Assembly: GCA_022545705.1 (NCBI GenBank)
Contig: JACZQN010000003.1
Span: forward strand, 1 to 56,598
Direction of reading: 5' to 3'
DNA: 56,598 nt
Source of the DNA: Nitrospirota bacterium
Lineage (GTDB): Bacteria > Nitrospirota > Nitrospiria > Nitrospirales > Nitrospiraceae
In this document: piece after piece, positions 23,503-33,156 of the stretch
How positions within the stretch are numbered: position 1 is the stretch's first letter
How the letters are laid out: each line of letters opens with the position of its first letter
Notes under the pieces: generated by a model
Seen by the model: only the letters and a program-made list of their open reading frames with translations
What the model was told of the DNA's origin: nothing
Databases searched by the model: none
Position numbers and translations under genes: made by a program

Positions 23503-24291
23503 ATGAGACGGCGTCCCCTCAAGGTTGCGACGTTTAACGTGAATTCCATTCGCAAACGTCTGCCCACGGTCTTACGCTGGCTCGATCGCCAGGGGCCCGA
23601 TGTCCTATGCCTCCAGGAAACCAAGGTCCAGGACACGGACTTTCCGCTCCTCGAGTTAACCGCCGTGGGCTACCAGGTGGCGTTCCGTGGCATGAAAGCG
23701 TACAACGGCGTCGCAGTCCTGAGCCGCACCGTGCCCGAGTCGGTTGACTATGGCCTCGACGACGGGGCAGCACCGGACGAGGAACGACTGATCTGTACAA
23801 CGATTCGCGGGGTGCCCATCATCAACACTTACGTTCCCCAAGGGTTCAAGATTGATTCGCCGAAGTACACCTATAAGTTGGAATGGTTCCGCCGCTTACG
23901 TGCCTACTTCGCGCGGCACTTGTCCCCAACCAAGCCGGCGATCTGGTGCGGGGACTTGAACGTGGCGCCGGAGCCGCTGGATGTCCATGCCCCAGAAAAG
24001 CACCTCACCCACGTCTGTTTCCACGAAGCGGTCCGCCGCGCATACAAGGAGACGATCTCGTGGGGCTTTACAGACGTCTTCCGCAAGCTCCATCCGAATC
24101 GCCAACAATACACCTTCTGGGATTATCGGCAGCCCAGCTCCGTGAAGGCGAACAAGGGCTGGCGCATCGACCAGATCCTGGCGACTGCACCGCTCGCCGT
24201 GCAGTGCCGGAGAGCCGATGTGGATCTCGCGCCGAGAAAGGCGGCGAACCCGTCCGATCACACGTTCCTCTGGGCTGAATTTTTAGTCTAA
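23503..24291 (+). CDS. xthA: Exodeoxyribonuclease III (AP endonuclease)
   Basis: A 262-residue member of the exonuclease III family, which cuts DNA at abasic sites and degrades 3' ends in base excision repair. Seen: VATFNVNSIRKRL with the metal-site Asn, LCLQETKVQD (catalytic Glu), the GDLNVAPEPLDV loop (Asp and Asn), and the terminal RIDQILAT and SDHTFLWAE with catalytic Asp-His. The ATG at 23503 is favoured by an upstream GAGGA; a GTG at 23491 overlapping the SDR stop is the alternative and would add four residues. Confidence 0.95.
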   Translation: MRRRPLKVATFNVNSIRKRLPTVLRWLDRQGPDVLCLQETKVQDTDFPLLELTAVGYQVAFRGMKAYNGVAVLSRTVPESVDYGLDDGAAPDEERLICTTIRGVPIINTYVPQGFKIDSPKYTYKLEWFRRLRAYFARHLSPTKPAIWCGDLNVAPEPLDVHAPEKHLTHVCFHEAVRRAYKETISWGFTDVFRKLHPNRQQYTFWDYRQPSSVKANKGWRIDQILATAPLAVQCRRADVDLAPRKAANPSDHTFLWAEFLV

Positions 24292-24370
24292 ATCCAGCAC
24301 CCTTTGGCTCGCGACACGCTCTTTCTCCAGCCTGACGAGGCGGGAATACGGTCTTCTCTCTCGGCTCCGC

Positions 24371-25744
24371 TCAGGCGAGCTGCACGGCCAGCGCTTCAGC
24401 CGGGTATGTCACGATTTCCGACAAGGTGGGGTGGTAATGCGGTATCCGCAGCAGGTCACGGACTGTGCCGTGGTAGTACATGACTACGATCATCTCGTGA
24501 ATGAGCTCGCCCGCTTCGGGGCCGACGATGTGCGCGCCGATCAACTCCCCGGTGCCGGGGCGACAGAGCAGCTTCACATGGCCGCGTGTCTTTCCCAACG
24601 TCAGCGCTTTCCCATGGTCGCTAAAAGGATAGGAAGCGACCAGGTACGGGATCTGTTGGGCACGACATTCCTTCTCGCCAGGCCCCACCGTGGCCACTTG
24701 CGGGTCTGAGAAGATCACCTCAGCCTTCAGCCGGTGGTCCATGCGACGAGCGGGCTTGTCGGGATGGACGGCGTTATAGCCCGCGACCTCCCCCTGCTGA
24801 ATCGCAATATGAACGATCTCTAGCAAGCTGTTGACATCGCCGACCGCGAAGATGTGGGGTTGGGATGTCCGCATCTCATCATTGATCACGACCCGCGCCT
24901 GCTCGGTCTTGACCTGGGCCGCCTCCAGGTTGAGGCGCTCGATGTTCGGGCGCCGGCCCAGCGCCTGCAGAATCAGTTCAGCCGATTCGGTCTTCACCCG
25001 TCCCTCGTGCGAAAAATGGGCGGTTTTGAGCGAGCCATCCTGCGCGAGGCGATGCAGGTTGGTAGCGGTGTAGAGCGTCATGCCCTCTTCCTGAAACTGA
25101 GCCTCCACCGGGCGCGCCAAGTCCTCATCCAGGTGGGACAAGATATGACGGCTGCGCTGGATGAGGGTGACTCTGGTTCCAATCCGGGCGAAGAACTGCC
25201 CCAGTTCCACGGCTACCGGCCCGCCGCCAAGCACGAGCAAGGATGCCGGTCGTTTCCGGAGGTCGAGGATCTCATCGCTGGTCAGATAACCGACCTCCTC
25301 GAGACCCGGGATCGGAATGCGGGAGGGCACCGAGCCAGCCGCGATAATAAACGCCTTGGCCGCGAGGATCTGGCCCCCGACTTGGACCTCGCGAGGCGAG
25401 CGAAACGACGCTCGCTCTTGGTACAGAGTGAATCGAGGATTGTGGAGCGCGTTGATCCGGTCTTCAGCAAACTCGCGCACCAGCCGGTCTTTGCGGTCGA
25501 TGATGGCAGCGAGGTCGGCCTTCACAGGCACCGGGGCGAGTCCAAATTCCTTCGCCTGGTGCATCAGGCTCATCACGTCGGACGAACGGAGGATGGTCTT
25601 GGACGGCATGCACCCGCGTAGGATACACAGTCCGCCCAACGGACCATGGTCGACGATGGCCACATCTGCGCCGGCATCGGCCGCGGTACGTGCAGCGGCA
25701 TACCCCGCCGACCCGCCGCCGATGATGATGAGATCGTGTGTCAC
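24371..25744 (-). CDS. Pyridine nucleotide-disulfide oxidoreductase (dihydrolipoamide/mercuric reductase type)
   Basis: A 457-residue flavoprotein. Seen: the FAD motif IIGGGSAGYAAA (7-18), the redox-active CILRGC pair Cys40/Cys45, the NAD(P) motif LGGGPVAVELGQ, the second FAD motif FAVGD, and a C-terminal dimer interface with HYHPTLSEIV carrying the His-Glu pair. All catalytic parts are intact. The substrate disulfide is unclear: no pyruvate dehydrogenase genes lie nearby and there is no extra N-terminal metal domain as in MerA. The start is GTG. Confidence 0.9.
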   Translation of the reverse strand: MTHDLIIIGGGSAGYAAARTAADAGADVAIVDHGPLGGLCILRGCMPSKTILRSSDVMSLMHQAKEFGLAPVPVKADLAAIIDRKDRLVREFAEDRINALHNPRFTLYQERASFRSPREVQVGGQILAAKAFIIAAGSVPSRIPIPGLEEVGYLTSDEILDLRKRPASLLVLGGGPVAVELGQFFARIGTRVTLIQRSRHILSHLDEDLARPVEAQFQEEGMTLYTATNLHRLAQDGSLKTAHFSHEGRVKTESAELILQALGRRPNIERLNLEAAQVKTEQARVVINDEMRTSQPHIFAVGDVNSLLEIVHIAIQQGEVAGYNAVHPDKPARRMDHRLKAEVIFSDPQVATVGPGEKECRAQQIPYLVASYPFSDHGKALTLGKTRGHVKLLCRPGTGELIGAHIVGPEAGELIHEMIVVMYYHGTVRDLLRIPHYHPTLSEIVTYPAEALAVQLA

Positions 25745-25762
25745 ACGGAAACCTTGCGCGGG

Positions 25763-27241
25763 TTAAGATGAGCAACCGACCACGATCTGCTTTCCCCAAT
25801 CCGGCGGAGATGCGGAGTATTGCTCATGCTCCGGCTGCTCTGAAAACGGGTCGCGCAGCAGTTTCCGGAGCCGCTCGATCTCTGAAAAGTCTTTCTGTTC
25901 GGTGGCGCGCTGGATCGCAATTTGGGCCAAATAGTTGCGCAGCACGTATTCCGGGTTCACCCGGTTCATGCAAGCAGCCCGCTCTTCATCGCGACTCCCT
26001 TCAGCCCGCAGTCGCTCGCGATAGCGAGCGGCCCAGATGTCGAAGCCGTCCCGATCCTGGAAAGAGTCACGGAGACCCTCGTTGCGCTCACCAGGTTTCT
26101 GGCGGAACCGGCTCAGGCTACGAAAGAAGATCGTATAGTCCATGCGATTGTCCTGCATGAGTTCCAGTAATCCGGTTAGCAGGGTCGCGTCATCAGGCCT
26201 GGATTCCCTCAAACCTAACTTCGCCCGCATCAGCTCCGCATAATGCTCGGTGAAGACGGCCTCGTATGTTGCTAGGGCGCTTTTGGTCTCCTCCTGTGAC
26301 AGGAGGGGCGACAGGCCCTGCGCGAGGCATCGCATGTTGAAGTAGCCGATGTCCGGTTGATGGTGGAAGGCATACCGGCCATGCGTGTCGGAATGATTGC
26401 AAACGAATGTGGAGTGATACTCGTCAAGAAATCCGAACGGACCGTAGTCAAGTGTAAGTCCCAGAATGGACATGTTGTCGCTGTTCATGACGCCGTGGGC
26501 AAAGCCGACGGCCTGCCATTTTGCGATGAGGCGGGCTGTGCGGGCCGCGATTTCATCCAGGAGGCGTGCGTATTTCTCTTTGGCGATAGCAAGCGTCGGG
26601 AAGTGCTGGGCGATCACGTAATCTGCTAACAGCTTGATGTAATCATGCTGCCGGCGATAGTAAAACACCTCAAATGACCCAAACCGCACATGGGTCGGCG
26701 CCAAGCGGACGAGCATGGCGCCGGTCTCGACTTTCTCCCTGTAAACCGGTTCATCGCTGCCCACGATACAAAGCGCCCGCGTGGTGGGAATTCCGAGCCC
26801 GTGCATGGCCTCGCTGCAGAGATACTCACGGATGGAGGACCGGAGGACCGCCCGTCCGTCGTCGTCGCGCGAGAACGGTGTCAGGCCCGCCCCCTTGAGG
26901 TGCAGGTCCCACTTCTCGCCAGCGTGGTTACGAATCTCCCCCAGAAGAATGGCGCGCCCATCGCCCAGCTTTGAGACATAATGCCCGAACTGATGGCCGG
27001 AGTAGAGCATCGCCACGGGCTCGCTTCCCGGGAGTGCCAGACTCCCCCCGAAGCAGCCCACAAATTCCGGACGCTTGGCCTCATCCGGATGCAGATCTAT
27101 GAGAGCAGCTGCGTCAGGATTGAAAGTCACGAGACAGGGGTTGGAAAGCGGTGTGGGTGAGACACGAGCATAGAACGCTTCCGGCAGGCGCACATACGTG
27201 TTGTCGAATGACAAGTCCTCCAGCTTTCGTAGACCCGACAT
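25763..27241 (-). CDS. selO: SelO-family protein adenylyltransferase (YdiU)
   Basis: A 492-residue pseudokinase-fold enzyme that transfers AMP to proteins. Seen: the start LEDLSFDNTYVRLPEAFYAR, KLGDGRAILLGE, LKGAGLTPFSR, the catalytic-loop block HGVMNSDNMSI (249-259) and the metal-binding Asp265 of LDYGPFGF. The protein ends Cys-Ser-Ser, the position where the animal homologue has selenocysteine, so the C-terminal redox element is kept. The ATG at 27241 gives the family N-terminus; a longer frame upstream is not family-like. It ends 18 bp before the disulfide reductase gene, possibly a functional pair in redox stress. Confidence 0.95.
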   Translation of the reverse strand: MSGLRKLEDLSFDNTYVRLPEAFYARVSPTPLSNPCLVTFNPDAAALIDLHPDEAKRPEFVGCFGGSLALPGSEPVAMLYSGHQFGHYVSKLGDGRAILLGEIRNHAGEKWDLHLKGAGLTPFSRDDDGRAVLRSSIREYLCSEAMHGLGIPTTRALCIVGSDEPVYREKVETGAMLVRLAPTHVRFGSFEVFYYRRQHDYIKLLADYVIAQHFPTLAIAKEKYARLLDEIAARTARLIAKWQAVGFAHGVMNSDNMSILGLTLDYGPFGFLDEYHSTFVCNHSDTHGRYAFHHQPDIGYFNMRCLAQGLSPLLSQEETKSALATYEAVFTEHYAELMRAKLGLRESRPDDATLLTGLLELMQDNRMDYTIFFRSLSRFRQKPGERNEGLRDSFQDRDGFDIWAARYRERLRAEGSRDEERAACMNRVNPEYVLRNYLAQIAIQRATEQKDFSEIERLRKLLRDPFSEQPEHEQYSASPPDWGKQIVVGCSS

Positions 27242-27568
27242 AGCATTATCTTGGCATGGACGGCCACGGCGTGCAACCTCCATGCGCCAGACTGCCAACG
27301 GAGTGTGAACGGATGCGTGAACGGTTGAATTCCTTGGCCTGCTCCACAGTCTTCCTCCAGCAGGCATTATTCCCCTTGCTCACCTTGTCTTGAGCGCAGG
27401 CCTCCTCTACGCGACCGTTCCAGAGGGACAGCTTGGCCAGCATTTGATCGGATCGGATTGCGACGAGCGCGTGCGCTGAGGGCTCGATGCTGGCGAAACT
27501 TTAGGCTAGAAACAGCGAGCAACCCCCGAAGCTGGTTATTCGTTCTTTAAGGTATCCATATTGATTTT
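27242..27568. other. Intergenic region between selO and the diguanylate cyclase gene
   Basis: About 330 bp. A minus-strand frame near 27246-27443 (MLAKLSLWNGRVEEACAQDK) looks faintly protein-like but lacks a ribosome site, and its upstream part reads on without a proper start. I do not call a gene. The right end holds the promoter of the cyclase gene. Confidence 0.35.
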
Positions 27569-27577
27569 TGCTATACT
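27569..27577 (+). promoter_or_regulatory. Extended -10 promoter (TGCTATACT) of the diguanylate cyclase gene
   Basis: TGCTATACT lies 33 bases before the TTG start, within an AT-rich run. Transcription would begin near 27583. Confidence 0.6.
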
Positions 27578-27609
27578 AGTAGCCAGAGCACACTTAAAGG
27601 GGTGATCCA

Positions 27610-29352
27610 TTGCTGTCCTGGGAACAGGCGATTGCACGGCTTTTCCACTTCTTCCGGCTGGACGAAATCAAGAGGAAGATCCTGGTGTTCGCCCTGCTGG
27701 CTACCCTGATCCCATCCCTCACGATGGGATGGCTTTCGTACGTCCAAAACACCCGGGTTATGACAGAAAAAGTCACCGAGGGGCTTCAAAATGCGACCTC
27801 GCACACTGCCCGCGAGCTTGACCTCTGGATCAAGCAACGCTTGTACGAGCTGCGCGTCTTCTCCAGCTCTTATGAAGTCTCGGAAAATGTGGAGAAGAGC
27901 GCCCGCGGGCGCCCAAGAGGGAAAGCGCTCCAACGCCTCAAGGCATACCTCAAGTCGGTCCGCGAGAAGTTTACCGACTACGAAGAACTGATGGTCATAA
28001 ACCCCAAAGGCCGAGTGGTCACAACCAGTGCCGCCAAGGCAGGTCCCGTTAACCTCCCTCCAAATTGGCTGAAGCAGGCGCGCGCCGGCGACGCAATCAT
28101 AGGCAACGCGTATTGGGACGACCTCCCCAACAAACCAGCCATCAAGATCGCAGTCCCTATCAAAGCCGCAGACGGCCGGTTACTAGGCGTGCTGGCCGCC
28201 AAGCTGAACTTTCATACCATCGAAACGGTCATGAAGCGCTTGGCCCCTGGGGAAACGGGGCAGATGTATTTGATCGACTCAGAAGGAAGGCTCATCACCA
28301 GTTCGAAAGAGTCGTCGGCCGCACTGATGGACAGCAGGCTGCCCGATCCAGTGACCCAAGCCATGTTTGAACAAAGAACGTTGCCTCTAGAGTACTCGAG
28401 CCTGCAGGAGGAGGGAGTGTTGGGGAGCATCGCGCTTTCCTCGCAGTGGGAATGGGGAGTCCTCGCCGAGATTGGCAAGACCGAAGCCTACGCAGAGACC
28501 ACCAGGATTCGAAACCTGACTCTACTGATCACCCTGGGGGTGCTGCTCGTAATCGGCCTGAGCGCTTATCTCCTCGGAGTCACGATCGTCCGTCCCCTGG
28601 ACCGGTTGACCAAGGGGGCGGACCAGGTGGCTAACGGCAATCTGAGTGTGGAGGTTCCGGTCGTCAGCGGTGGCGAGGTCGGGTATTTGACCCAAGTTTT
28701 TAATTACATGGTAGGGAAGTTACGCCAAGGCCAGGAGGAGTTGGCTGCCATCAACAATACCCTCATGATGACAAACAGGGAGCTACAGGAACTCTCGATC
28801 ACCGATGGCCTAACCGGGCTCTATAACCGCAGATATATGATGGATACACTCACCAATGAGGTGGCACGCGCCCAGCGGCTGGAACACCACTTCTCGGTGC
28901 TGATGATTGATATTGACTACTTTAAAAAGTACAACGACACCTATGGCCACTTGGCGGGAGATGAGCTGCTCATGAAGGTTGGGTCGGTTTTCAGGGAATC
29001 GATTCGAAGCATGGATTTCGCCGCGCGCTATGGCGGCGAGGAATTTCTGATCATGCTTCCGGAACACGGGGCGGATGGAGCCATGGAAGTCGCGGAGCGC
29101 ATCCGTACAAAGGTAGCTTCGGCGACAACCGGCGACAAAAACAGAAAAGATCCGGTGACGGTCAGCATCGGGGTTGCCGCGTTTCCCGAGAACGGCGCGA
29201 CACCGGCAGCCCTGATCGCAAGCGCCGATGCGGCCCTGTATCAGGGAAAGGAGCGCGGGCGCAACCGGGTCGTCCTCTCTGGCGTCACACCCAACGAGCA
29301 GACGGCCGGAGGCAGGCGATCCGCCCCGGCCGAACGTCACCGCCGCTCCTAA
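27610..29352 (+). CDS. Membrane diguanylate cyclase, dCache-HAMP-GGDEF
   Basis: A 580-residue inner-membrane protein that makes cyclic di-GMP. In order: a first membrane span (about 24-45), a periplasmic double-Cache sensor (about 50-295), a second span (about 303-325), HAMP (about 325-378), a short coiled coil and a GGDEF domain (about 395-565). The active site is GGEEF (475-479) and an RxxD product-inhibition site (RSMD, 466-469) lies five residues before it, so the enzyme should be active and feedback-controlled. The start is TTG, supported by AAAGGGG upstream; no in-frame ATG or GTG is close. The tail after 565 is basic and unstructured. It converges with the lipoprotein gene, stops overlapping by three bases. 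Confidence 0.93.
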   Translation: MLSWEQAIARLFHFFRLDEIKRKILVFALLATLIPSLTMGWLSYVQNTRVMTEKVTEGLQNATSHTARELDLWIKQRLYELRVFSSSYEVSENVEKSARGRPRGKALQRLKAYLKSVREKFTDYEELMVINPKGRVVTTSAAKAGPVNLPPNWLKQARAGDAIIGNAYWDDLPNKPAIKIAVPIKAADGRLLGVLAAKLNFHTIETVMKRLAPGETGQMYLIDSEGRLITSSKESSAALMDSRLPDPVTQAMFEQRTLPLEYSSLQEEGVLGSIALSSQWEWGVLAEIGKTEAYAETTRIRNLTLLITLGVLLVIGLSAYLLGVTIVRPLDRLTKGADQVANGNLSVEVPVVSGGEVGYLTQVFNYMVGKLRQGQEELAAINNTLMMTNRELQELSITDGLTGLYNRRYMMDTLTNEVARAQRLEHHFSVLMIDIDYFKKYNDTYGHLAGDELLMKVGSVFRESIRSMDFAARYGGEEFLIMLPEHGADGAMEVAERIRTKVASATTGDKNRKDPVTVSIGVAAFPENGATPAALIASADAALYQGKERGRNRVVLSGVTPNEQTAGGRRSAPAERHRRS

Positions 29353-30275
29353 TCCGCACCCACCAATTTATAGAAGACCCACCCGCCGCGCCCGTCCTCA
29401 CTTTTCACGCGCACCCATTGCCCCTTATAGGCATGCCCGATGAGGGCAGTGCCTTTTGCCAAAGAATAGAGGACCTTGAAATGGAGGCCGGGGCCTTCCC
29501 TGACATTGCTTTTACTCAAGAGCTGGAGCGGCAACGGCAGGACGAAGGGCACTTCTCCTGCGACCCTCGAGGTCATCTCTTGGTTCATTGATCGTTCCCG
29601 GGCACCCTTAATCAGGCTTTTGGCCTGGCTGGTGAGGTACAGGGCCCCGCCGTAGTTCCCTTTCTTAAATTCGCGCGCGCTGAGCTTGGTCAGTTGCTCA
29701 GCCTTGATAAAGCTTGGATCGCTTTCCCATCTTTTTCCTTTCGCCTTCAGGGCTTTGACGGCGATTTCGGCCTCCGCAAGGTCGGAGGCTGCCTCGGCCT
29801 TGCTTTCCAGGCTGCGGAGTTTTGCCTTCGCCCGGACGACCTCTAGGATAACCTTTTCGAGCTGCTCAGTGAGCCTGGCGATGTGGGCTTTCTTCTCTAG
29901 CAGCAGCAGGTGCAGGTTCGCGACACCGTCGTCCAGTGCTCGCCTCACGGCGGATTGCTGCTTCAGATCCTGCTCAAACTGCTCCTGCCGCTGCTTCAAC
30001 GCCTGGCGTTTCAGGCCCTCCGCGGCAAACTGCTCTTCCAGTTCGCCCTTGGCAGCAGTTTGGTTTCTGAGCTCCTCCAGCAATTGCTGCTGTTTGACTT
30101 GGAGTGCCTGCCGTTGCTGGCGCTCCGCTTCCAGCTCTGCAGCAGGGACCATGCCCTCTGTCTTCTTCTGCAGGGAGAAGCCGGCACATGCTGAAAGGAG
30201 TAGCCCGACGACCACGAGCCCCGAGATCGTGCAGAACACGCGTGGGGTCACATTCGGTAAGGACATGCTGGACAT
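29349..30275 (-). CDS. Coiled-coil lipoprotein with C-terminal SH3-like domain
   Basis: A 308-residue exported protein. It has a signal with lipobox (LLLSAC), a long coiled coil rich in Gln, Glu, Leu and Arg (about residues 25-165), a short helical stretch, and an SH3-like fold at the end (SNVREGPGLHFKVLYSL and GWVFYKLV), a module that often binds cell wall. It may tether or sense envelope. I chose ATG 30275; an ATG nine bases later is possible. The gene has its own extended -10 promoter at 30394-30402. Confidence 0.82.
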   Translation of the reverse strand: MSSMSLPNVTPRVFCTISGLVVVGLLLSACAGFSLQKKTEGMVPAAELEAERQQRQALQVKQQQLLEELRNQTAAKGELEEQFAAEGLKRQALKQRQEQFEQDLKQQSAVRRALDDGVANLHLLLLEKKAHIARLTEQLEKVILEVVRAKAKLRSLESKAEAASDLAEAEIAVKALKAKGKRWESDPSFIKAEQLTKLSAREFKKGNYGGALYLTSQAKSLIKGARERSMNQEMTSRVAGEVPFVLPLPLQLLSKSNVREGPGLHFKVLYSLAKGTALIGHAYKGQWVRVKSEDGRGGWVFYKLVGAD

Positions 30276-30393
30276 CTTACGCGCTTCTTTCAGAGTTACT
30301 GGTGCATGACCCTGCAAGCGCGCTGGCGCTTCGGGCAGGAGCAATAGTGTTACCAGTGAACAACGGGGGCTCGCAACGGGTGCATCTATAAAA

Positions 30394-30402
30394 ATTATAG
30401 CA
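30394..30402 (-). promoter_or_regulatory. Extended -10 promoter (TGCTATAAT) of the SH3 lipoprotein gene
   Basis: On the minus strand TGCTATAAT followed by TTTTATAG; transcription would start near 30388, giving a leader of about 110 bases before the lipoprotein start. Confidence 0.6.
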
Positions 30403-30885
30403 GATCAGGCAAAGGGCGGCGAATGAGTGGGTGAAAATCCTGGGCCCGAGCTTGTCTTGACGCCTGGACGAGGGGCTCAGGAAGTACTCACCTGAGCCAG
30501 TCACGCGTGTGAGCAGGGTTATCGCTTGGCATCCTGCTCTCTCCCGCACTGCAGAGAGTCCAGCCGAAATCACAGGGTCGCGCACCGCAAGGGAAGGGTC
30601 GGTGAGACCCTCCTCTGTCTGACGAGACAGGCCGCGCGCGAAGTAGATGGCGGCGTGAGCCCGGGGAAGTTCCCTGTGACGACGCAGCCAGACCGACCGA
30701 CGTCCCCAGGGGCACGCCAAGAATCTGACCCCTCGTCAGCGACCGGTCAGCCCGCATACCGACAAAAGCAGAAAGCAGGCCGTCCAGCCGGCGGGTCAGC
30801 GCCATGCCGTGACCGAGCCGGTGACCCAGGCGTTCCGTAGCGACCGCCATCAGTGGGGAAGGTGCGAATCCCCTCGAAGAGCGAG

Positions 30886-30891
30886 TATAAT
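30886..30891 (+). promoter_or_regulatory. -10 element of leuC
   Basis: TATAAT in GAGTATAATGTATCC, 66 bases before the leuC ATG. The -35 is weak (TGCGAA at 17 bp). Confidence 0.5.
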
Positions 30892-30957
30892 GTATCCGTT
30901 GCCAACGTTTGTCCAAGGCGTGTGCCGGCACCGGGCAGGCATCGAAGGGGTTGCAGC

Positions 30958-32361
30958 ATGTCTGCAAAGACGATATTTGACAAAATTTGGGACGCGCATG
31001 TTGTGCGGACCGAGCCGGATGGCACGACTCTTCTCTACATTGACCGGCATCTTGTGCACGAGGTCACATCCCCACAGGCATTCGAGGCGCTGAAATTGGC
31101 CGGGCGGCGAGTCCGCAGGCCCGGCGCCACACTGGCTGTGCCGGACCATAATGTGCCCACCACTGACCGGCGGTTGGGTATCGCGGATGCGGTGAGCGCA
31201 AAGCAGATCACAACCCTGGAAGAGAACTGCGGAGCCTTCGGGATCACCCTGTTTGGCATGAACGACGTCCGCCAGGGGATCGTGCACGTGATCGGGCCGG
31301 AACAGGGGTTCACGCTCCCCGGCATGACCATTGTCTGCGGGGATTCCCACACGTCAACCCACGGCGCCTTCGGCGCGTTAGCCTTCGGCATCGGCACGAG
31401 CGAAGTCGAACACGTTTTGGCGACCCAGTGCTTGGTCCAGAAAAGACCCAGGACCATGGTGATCCGGGTGGACGGCGAGCTCCCGAACTCGTGTTGGGCG
31501 AAAGACATCATTCTCACGATCATCGGCAAAATCGGCACGGCCGGAGGCACGGGGCACGTGATCGAGTATGCGGGCTCCGCCATCCGCGCACTCACCATGG
31601 AAGGACGCATGACGCTCTGCAACATGTCTATTGAAGCGGGGGCGCGCGCAGGCATGATTGCCCCGGATGAGACCACGTTCAGTTACGTCGAGGGCAGGCC
31701 CTTCGCTCCTGAAGGTGAGAAACTTGACCGAGCCGTGAAGGCCTGGCGAGAAATGAGCACCGATCCTGGCTCAACCTTCGATCAGACTGTCGAGCTGCGC
31801 GCGGAACAGATCGCTCCGCAAGTCACTTGGGGAACCAGTCCGGGCATGGTGACCGGCGTGGACGGCAAAGTCCCTGAGCCGCGGGAGATGCCCGACGACA
31901 AATCCCGTCGCGCAGCCGAGCACGCGCTGGAATATATGGCGCTGACACCCGGCACTCCCATCGCCGACCTCAAGATTGACAAGGTGTTTATCGGCTCCTG
32001 CACCAATTCCCGCATCGAGGACCTGCGCCTGGCGGCCCAGTATGCAAGGGGCAAGAAAGTGGCTGCTGGCGTCCACGCGCTGGTCGTTCCCGGCTCAGGG
32101 CTGGTCAAACAGCAAGCGGAGGCAGAGGGACTGGATCAGATTTTCAAGGAGGCCGGGTTCGAATGGCGTGAGCCGGGCTGCAGCATGTGCCTCGCTATGA
32201 ACCCCGATATCCTGCAGCCCGGAGAGCGATGCGCCTCCACCAGCAACCGCAACTTTGAAGGGCGGCAGGGGAAAGGTGGCCGCACGCATCTGGTCTCTCC
32301 CCCCATGGCCGTCGCCGCAGCCGTGGAAGGACATTTTGTTGATATTCGGCACTGGGCATAG
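30958..32361 (+). CDS. leuC: 3-isopropylmalate dehydratase large subunit
   Basis: A 467-residue aconitase-family enzyme that isomerises 2- and 3-isopropylmalate in leucine synthesis, together with LeuD. The 4Fe-4S ligands are Cys348 (GSCTNSR), Cys408 and Cys411 (GCSMC). Also seen are [31 protein letters not shown] and the C-terminal [12 protein letters not shown]. Full length. The ATG at 30958 gives the family N-terminus [16 protein letters not shown]; an upstream in-frame start encodes unrelated residues. LeuD follows after 115 bp on the same strand. Confidence 0.98.
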   Translation: MSAKTIFDKIWDAHVVRTEPDGTTLLYIDRHLVHEVTSPQAFEALKLAGRRVRRPGATLAVPDHNVPTTDRRLGIADAVSAKQITTLEENCGAFGITLFGMNDVRQGIVHVIGPEQGFTLPGMTIVCGDSHTSTHGAFGALAFGIGTSEVEHVLATQCLVQKRPRTMVIRVDGELPNSCWAKDIILTIIGKIGTAGGTGHVIEYAGSAIRALTMEGRMTLCNMSIEAGARAGMIAPDETTFSYVEGRPFAPEGEKLDRAVKAWREMSTDPGSTFDQTVELRAEQIAPQVTWGTSPGMVTGVDGKVPEPREMPDDKSRRAAEHALEYMALTPGTPIADLKIDKVFIGSCTNSRIEDLRLAAQYARGKKVAAGVHALVVPGSGLVKQQAEAEGLDQIFKEAGFEWREPGCSMCLAMNPDILQPGERCASTSNRNFEGRQGKGGRTHLVSPPMAVAAAVEGHFVDIRHWA

Positions 32362-32476
32362 AAGAATTGTGCGATTGAGTCATTGATGATTTGTTGATTG
32401 AAGAATTGCTGATGGTTTGATGGAAGCAATCTCTCAATGAGAAAATGACCCGATGGAACAATAATCAGGAATACTG
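32362..32476. other. AT-rich leuC-leuD spacer with GATTGA words
   Basis: Unusually AT-rich for this genome and full of ATTGA/GATTG words, including GATTGAGTCATTG (32373-32385), nearly the same as in the spacer at 336-348. It could be a decayed repeat or a processing region between two genes whose products form one enzyme. Confidence 0.45.
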
Positions 32477-33094
32477 ATGCAGCCCTTCACCACACTGACT
32501 GGCCTCGTCGCCCCGCTGGATCGGGTCAACGTGGATACCGACCAGATCATCCCGAAGCAGTATCTGAAGACAATCCACCGGACCGGGCTTAAAGAAGGAC
32601 TGTTTTACGATTGGCGCTCCAAGAAGGATGGCACGCCGGATCCGGAGTTCTTTTTAAATCAGCCTCGCTACAAGGAAGCGACCATCCTGCTCACTCGCGA
32701 CAACTTCGGCTGCGGCTCGTCGCGGGAGCACGCCCCCTGGGCGTTGCTCGACCAGGGGTTTCGCTGCCTGATCGCATCCAGCTTCGCGGATATTTTTTAC
32801 AACAACTGTTTCCAGAACGGAATCCTGCCGGCGCTCCTGCAGCCCGAGGAAGTCCAAGCGCTCTTTGAGGCGGTCACGTCCCAGGAAGGGTACCGGCTCG
32901 CCGTGGACCTGGCTGCGCAGACGGTCACCACTCCTGATGGCACCCGCTACCATTTTGACATTGATCCCTTCCGCAAGGACTGCCTCTACAAGGGGCTCGA
33001 CCCCATCGGCCTCACCCTGCAGCACGAAGCCGCCATCACCGCGTATGAAGGAAGGCGTAAGGCCGAAGCCCCGTGGCTGTTCCCTGATTTGTGA
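32477..33094 (+). CDS. leuD: 3-isopropylmalate dehydratase small subunit
   Basis: A 205-residue swivel-domain partner of LeuC. Seen: the N-terminal [15 protein letters not shown], the [15 protein letters not shown] block whose Ser and Arg bind substrate, and [20 protein letters not shown]. Normal length. Together with leuC it gives a complete isopropylmalate isomerase. The remaining leu genes are not in this window. Confidence 0.98.
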   Translation: MQPFTTLTGLVAPLDRVNVDTDQIIPKQYLKTIHRTGLKEGLFYDWRSKKDGTPDPEFFLNQPRYKEATILLTRDNFGCGSSREHAPWALLDQGFRCLIASSFADIFYNNCFQNGILPALLQPEEVQALFEAVTSQEGYRLAVDLAAQTVTTPDGTRYHFDIDPFRKDCLYKGLDPIGLTLQHEAAITAYEGRRKAEAPWLFPDL

Positions 33095-33156
33095 CCAAGC
33101 GTAGAGCCCGCGAGCTATCCCACGGAATCCCTGCTCTGTCAGGGAATCAAGGTGGA

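Larger units (their letters stand above)
30276..30957. other. Intergenic region upstream of leuC, with coding-like but disrupted minus frames
   Basis: About 680 bp. On the minus strand two overlapping frames, about 30850 to 30720 and then 30690 to 30480, give protein-like runs (ALTRRLDGLLSAFVGMRADR; then IYFARGLSRQTEEGLTDPSL) that would join by one frame change. No family is recognised. It may be a decayed gene or chance in GC-rich DNA. The right end carries the leuC promoter. Confidence 0.35.

Noticed and set aside
30841-30895. GGTGCGAATCCCC looked like a tRNA T-arm
   Set aside because: No acceptor stem, D arm or anticodon arm can be drawn around it.
33120-33150. TCCCTG-loop-CAGGGA hairpin after leuD as a terminator
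   Set aside because: The stem is six base pairs with no run of T after it.
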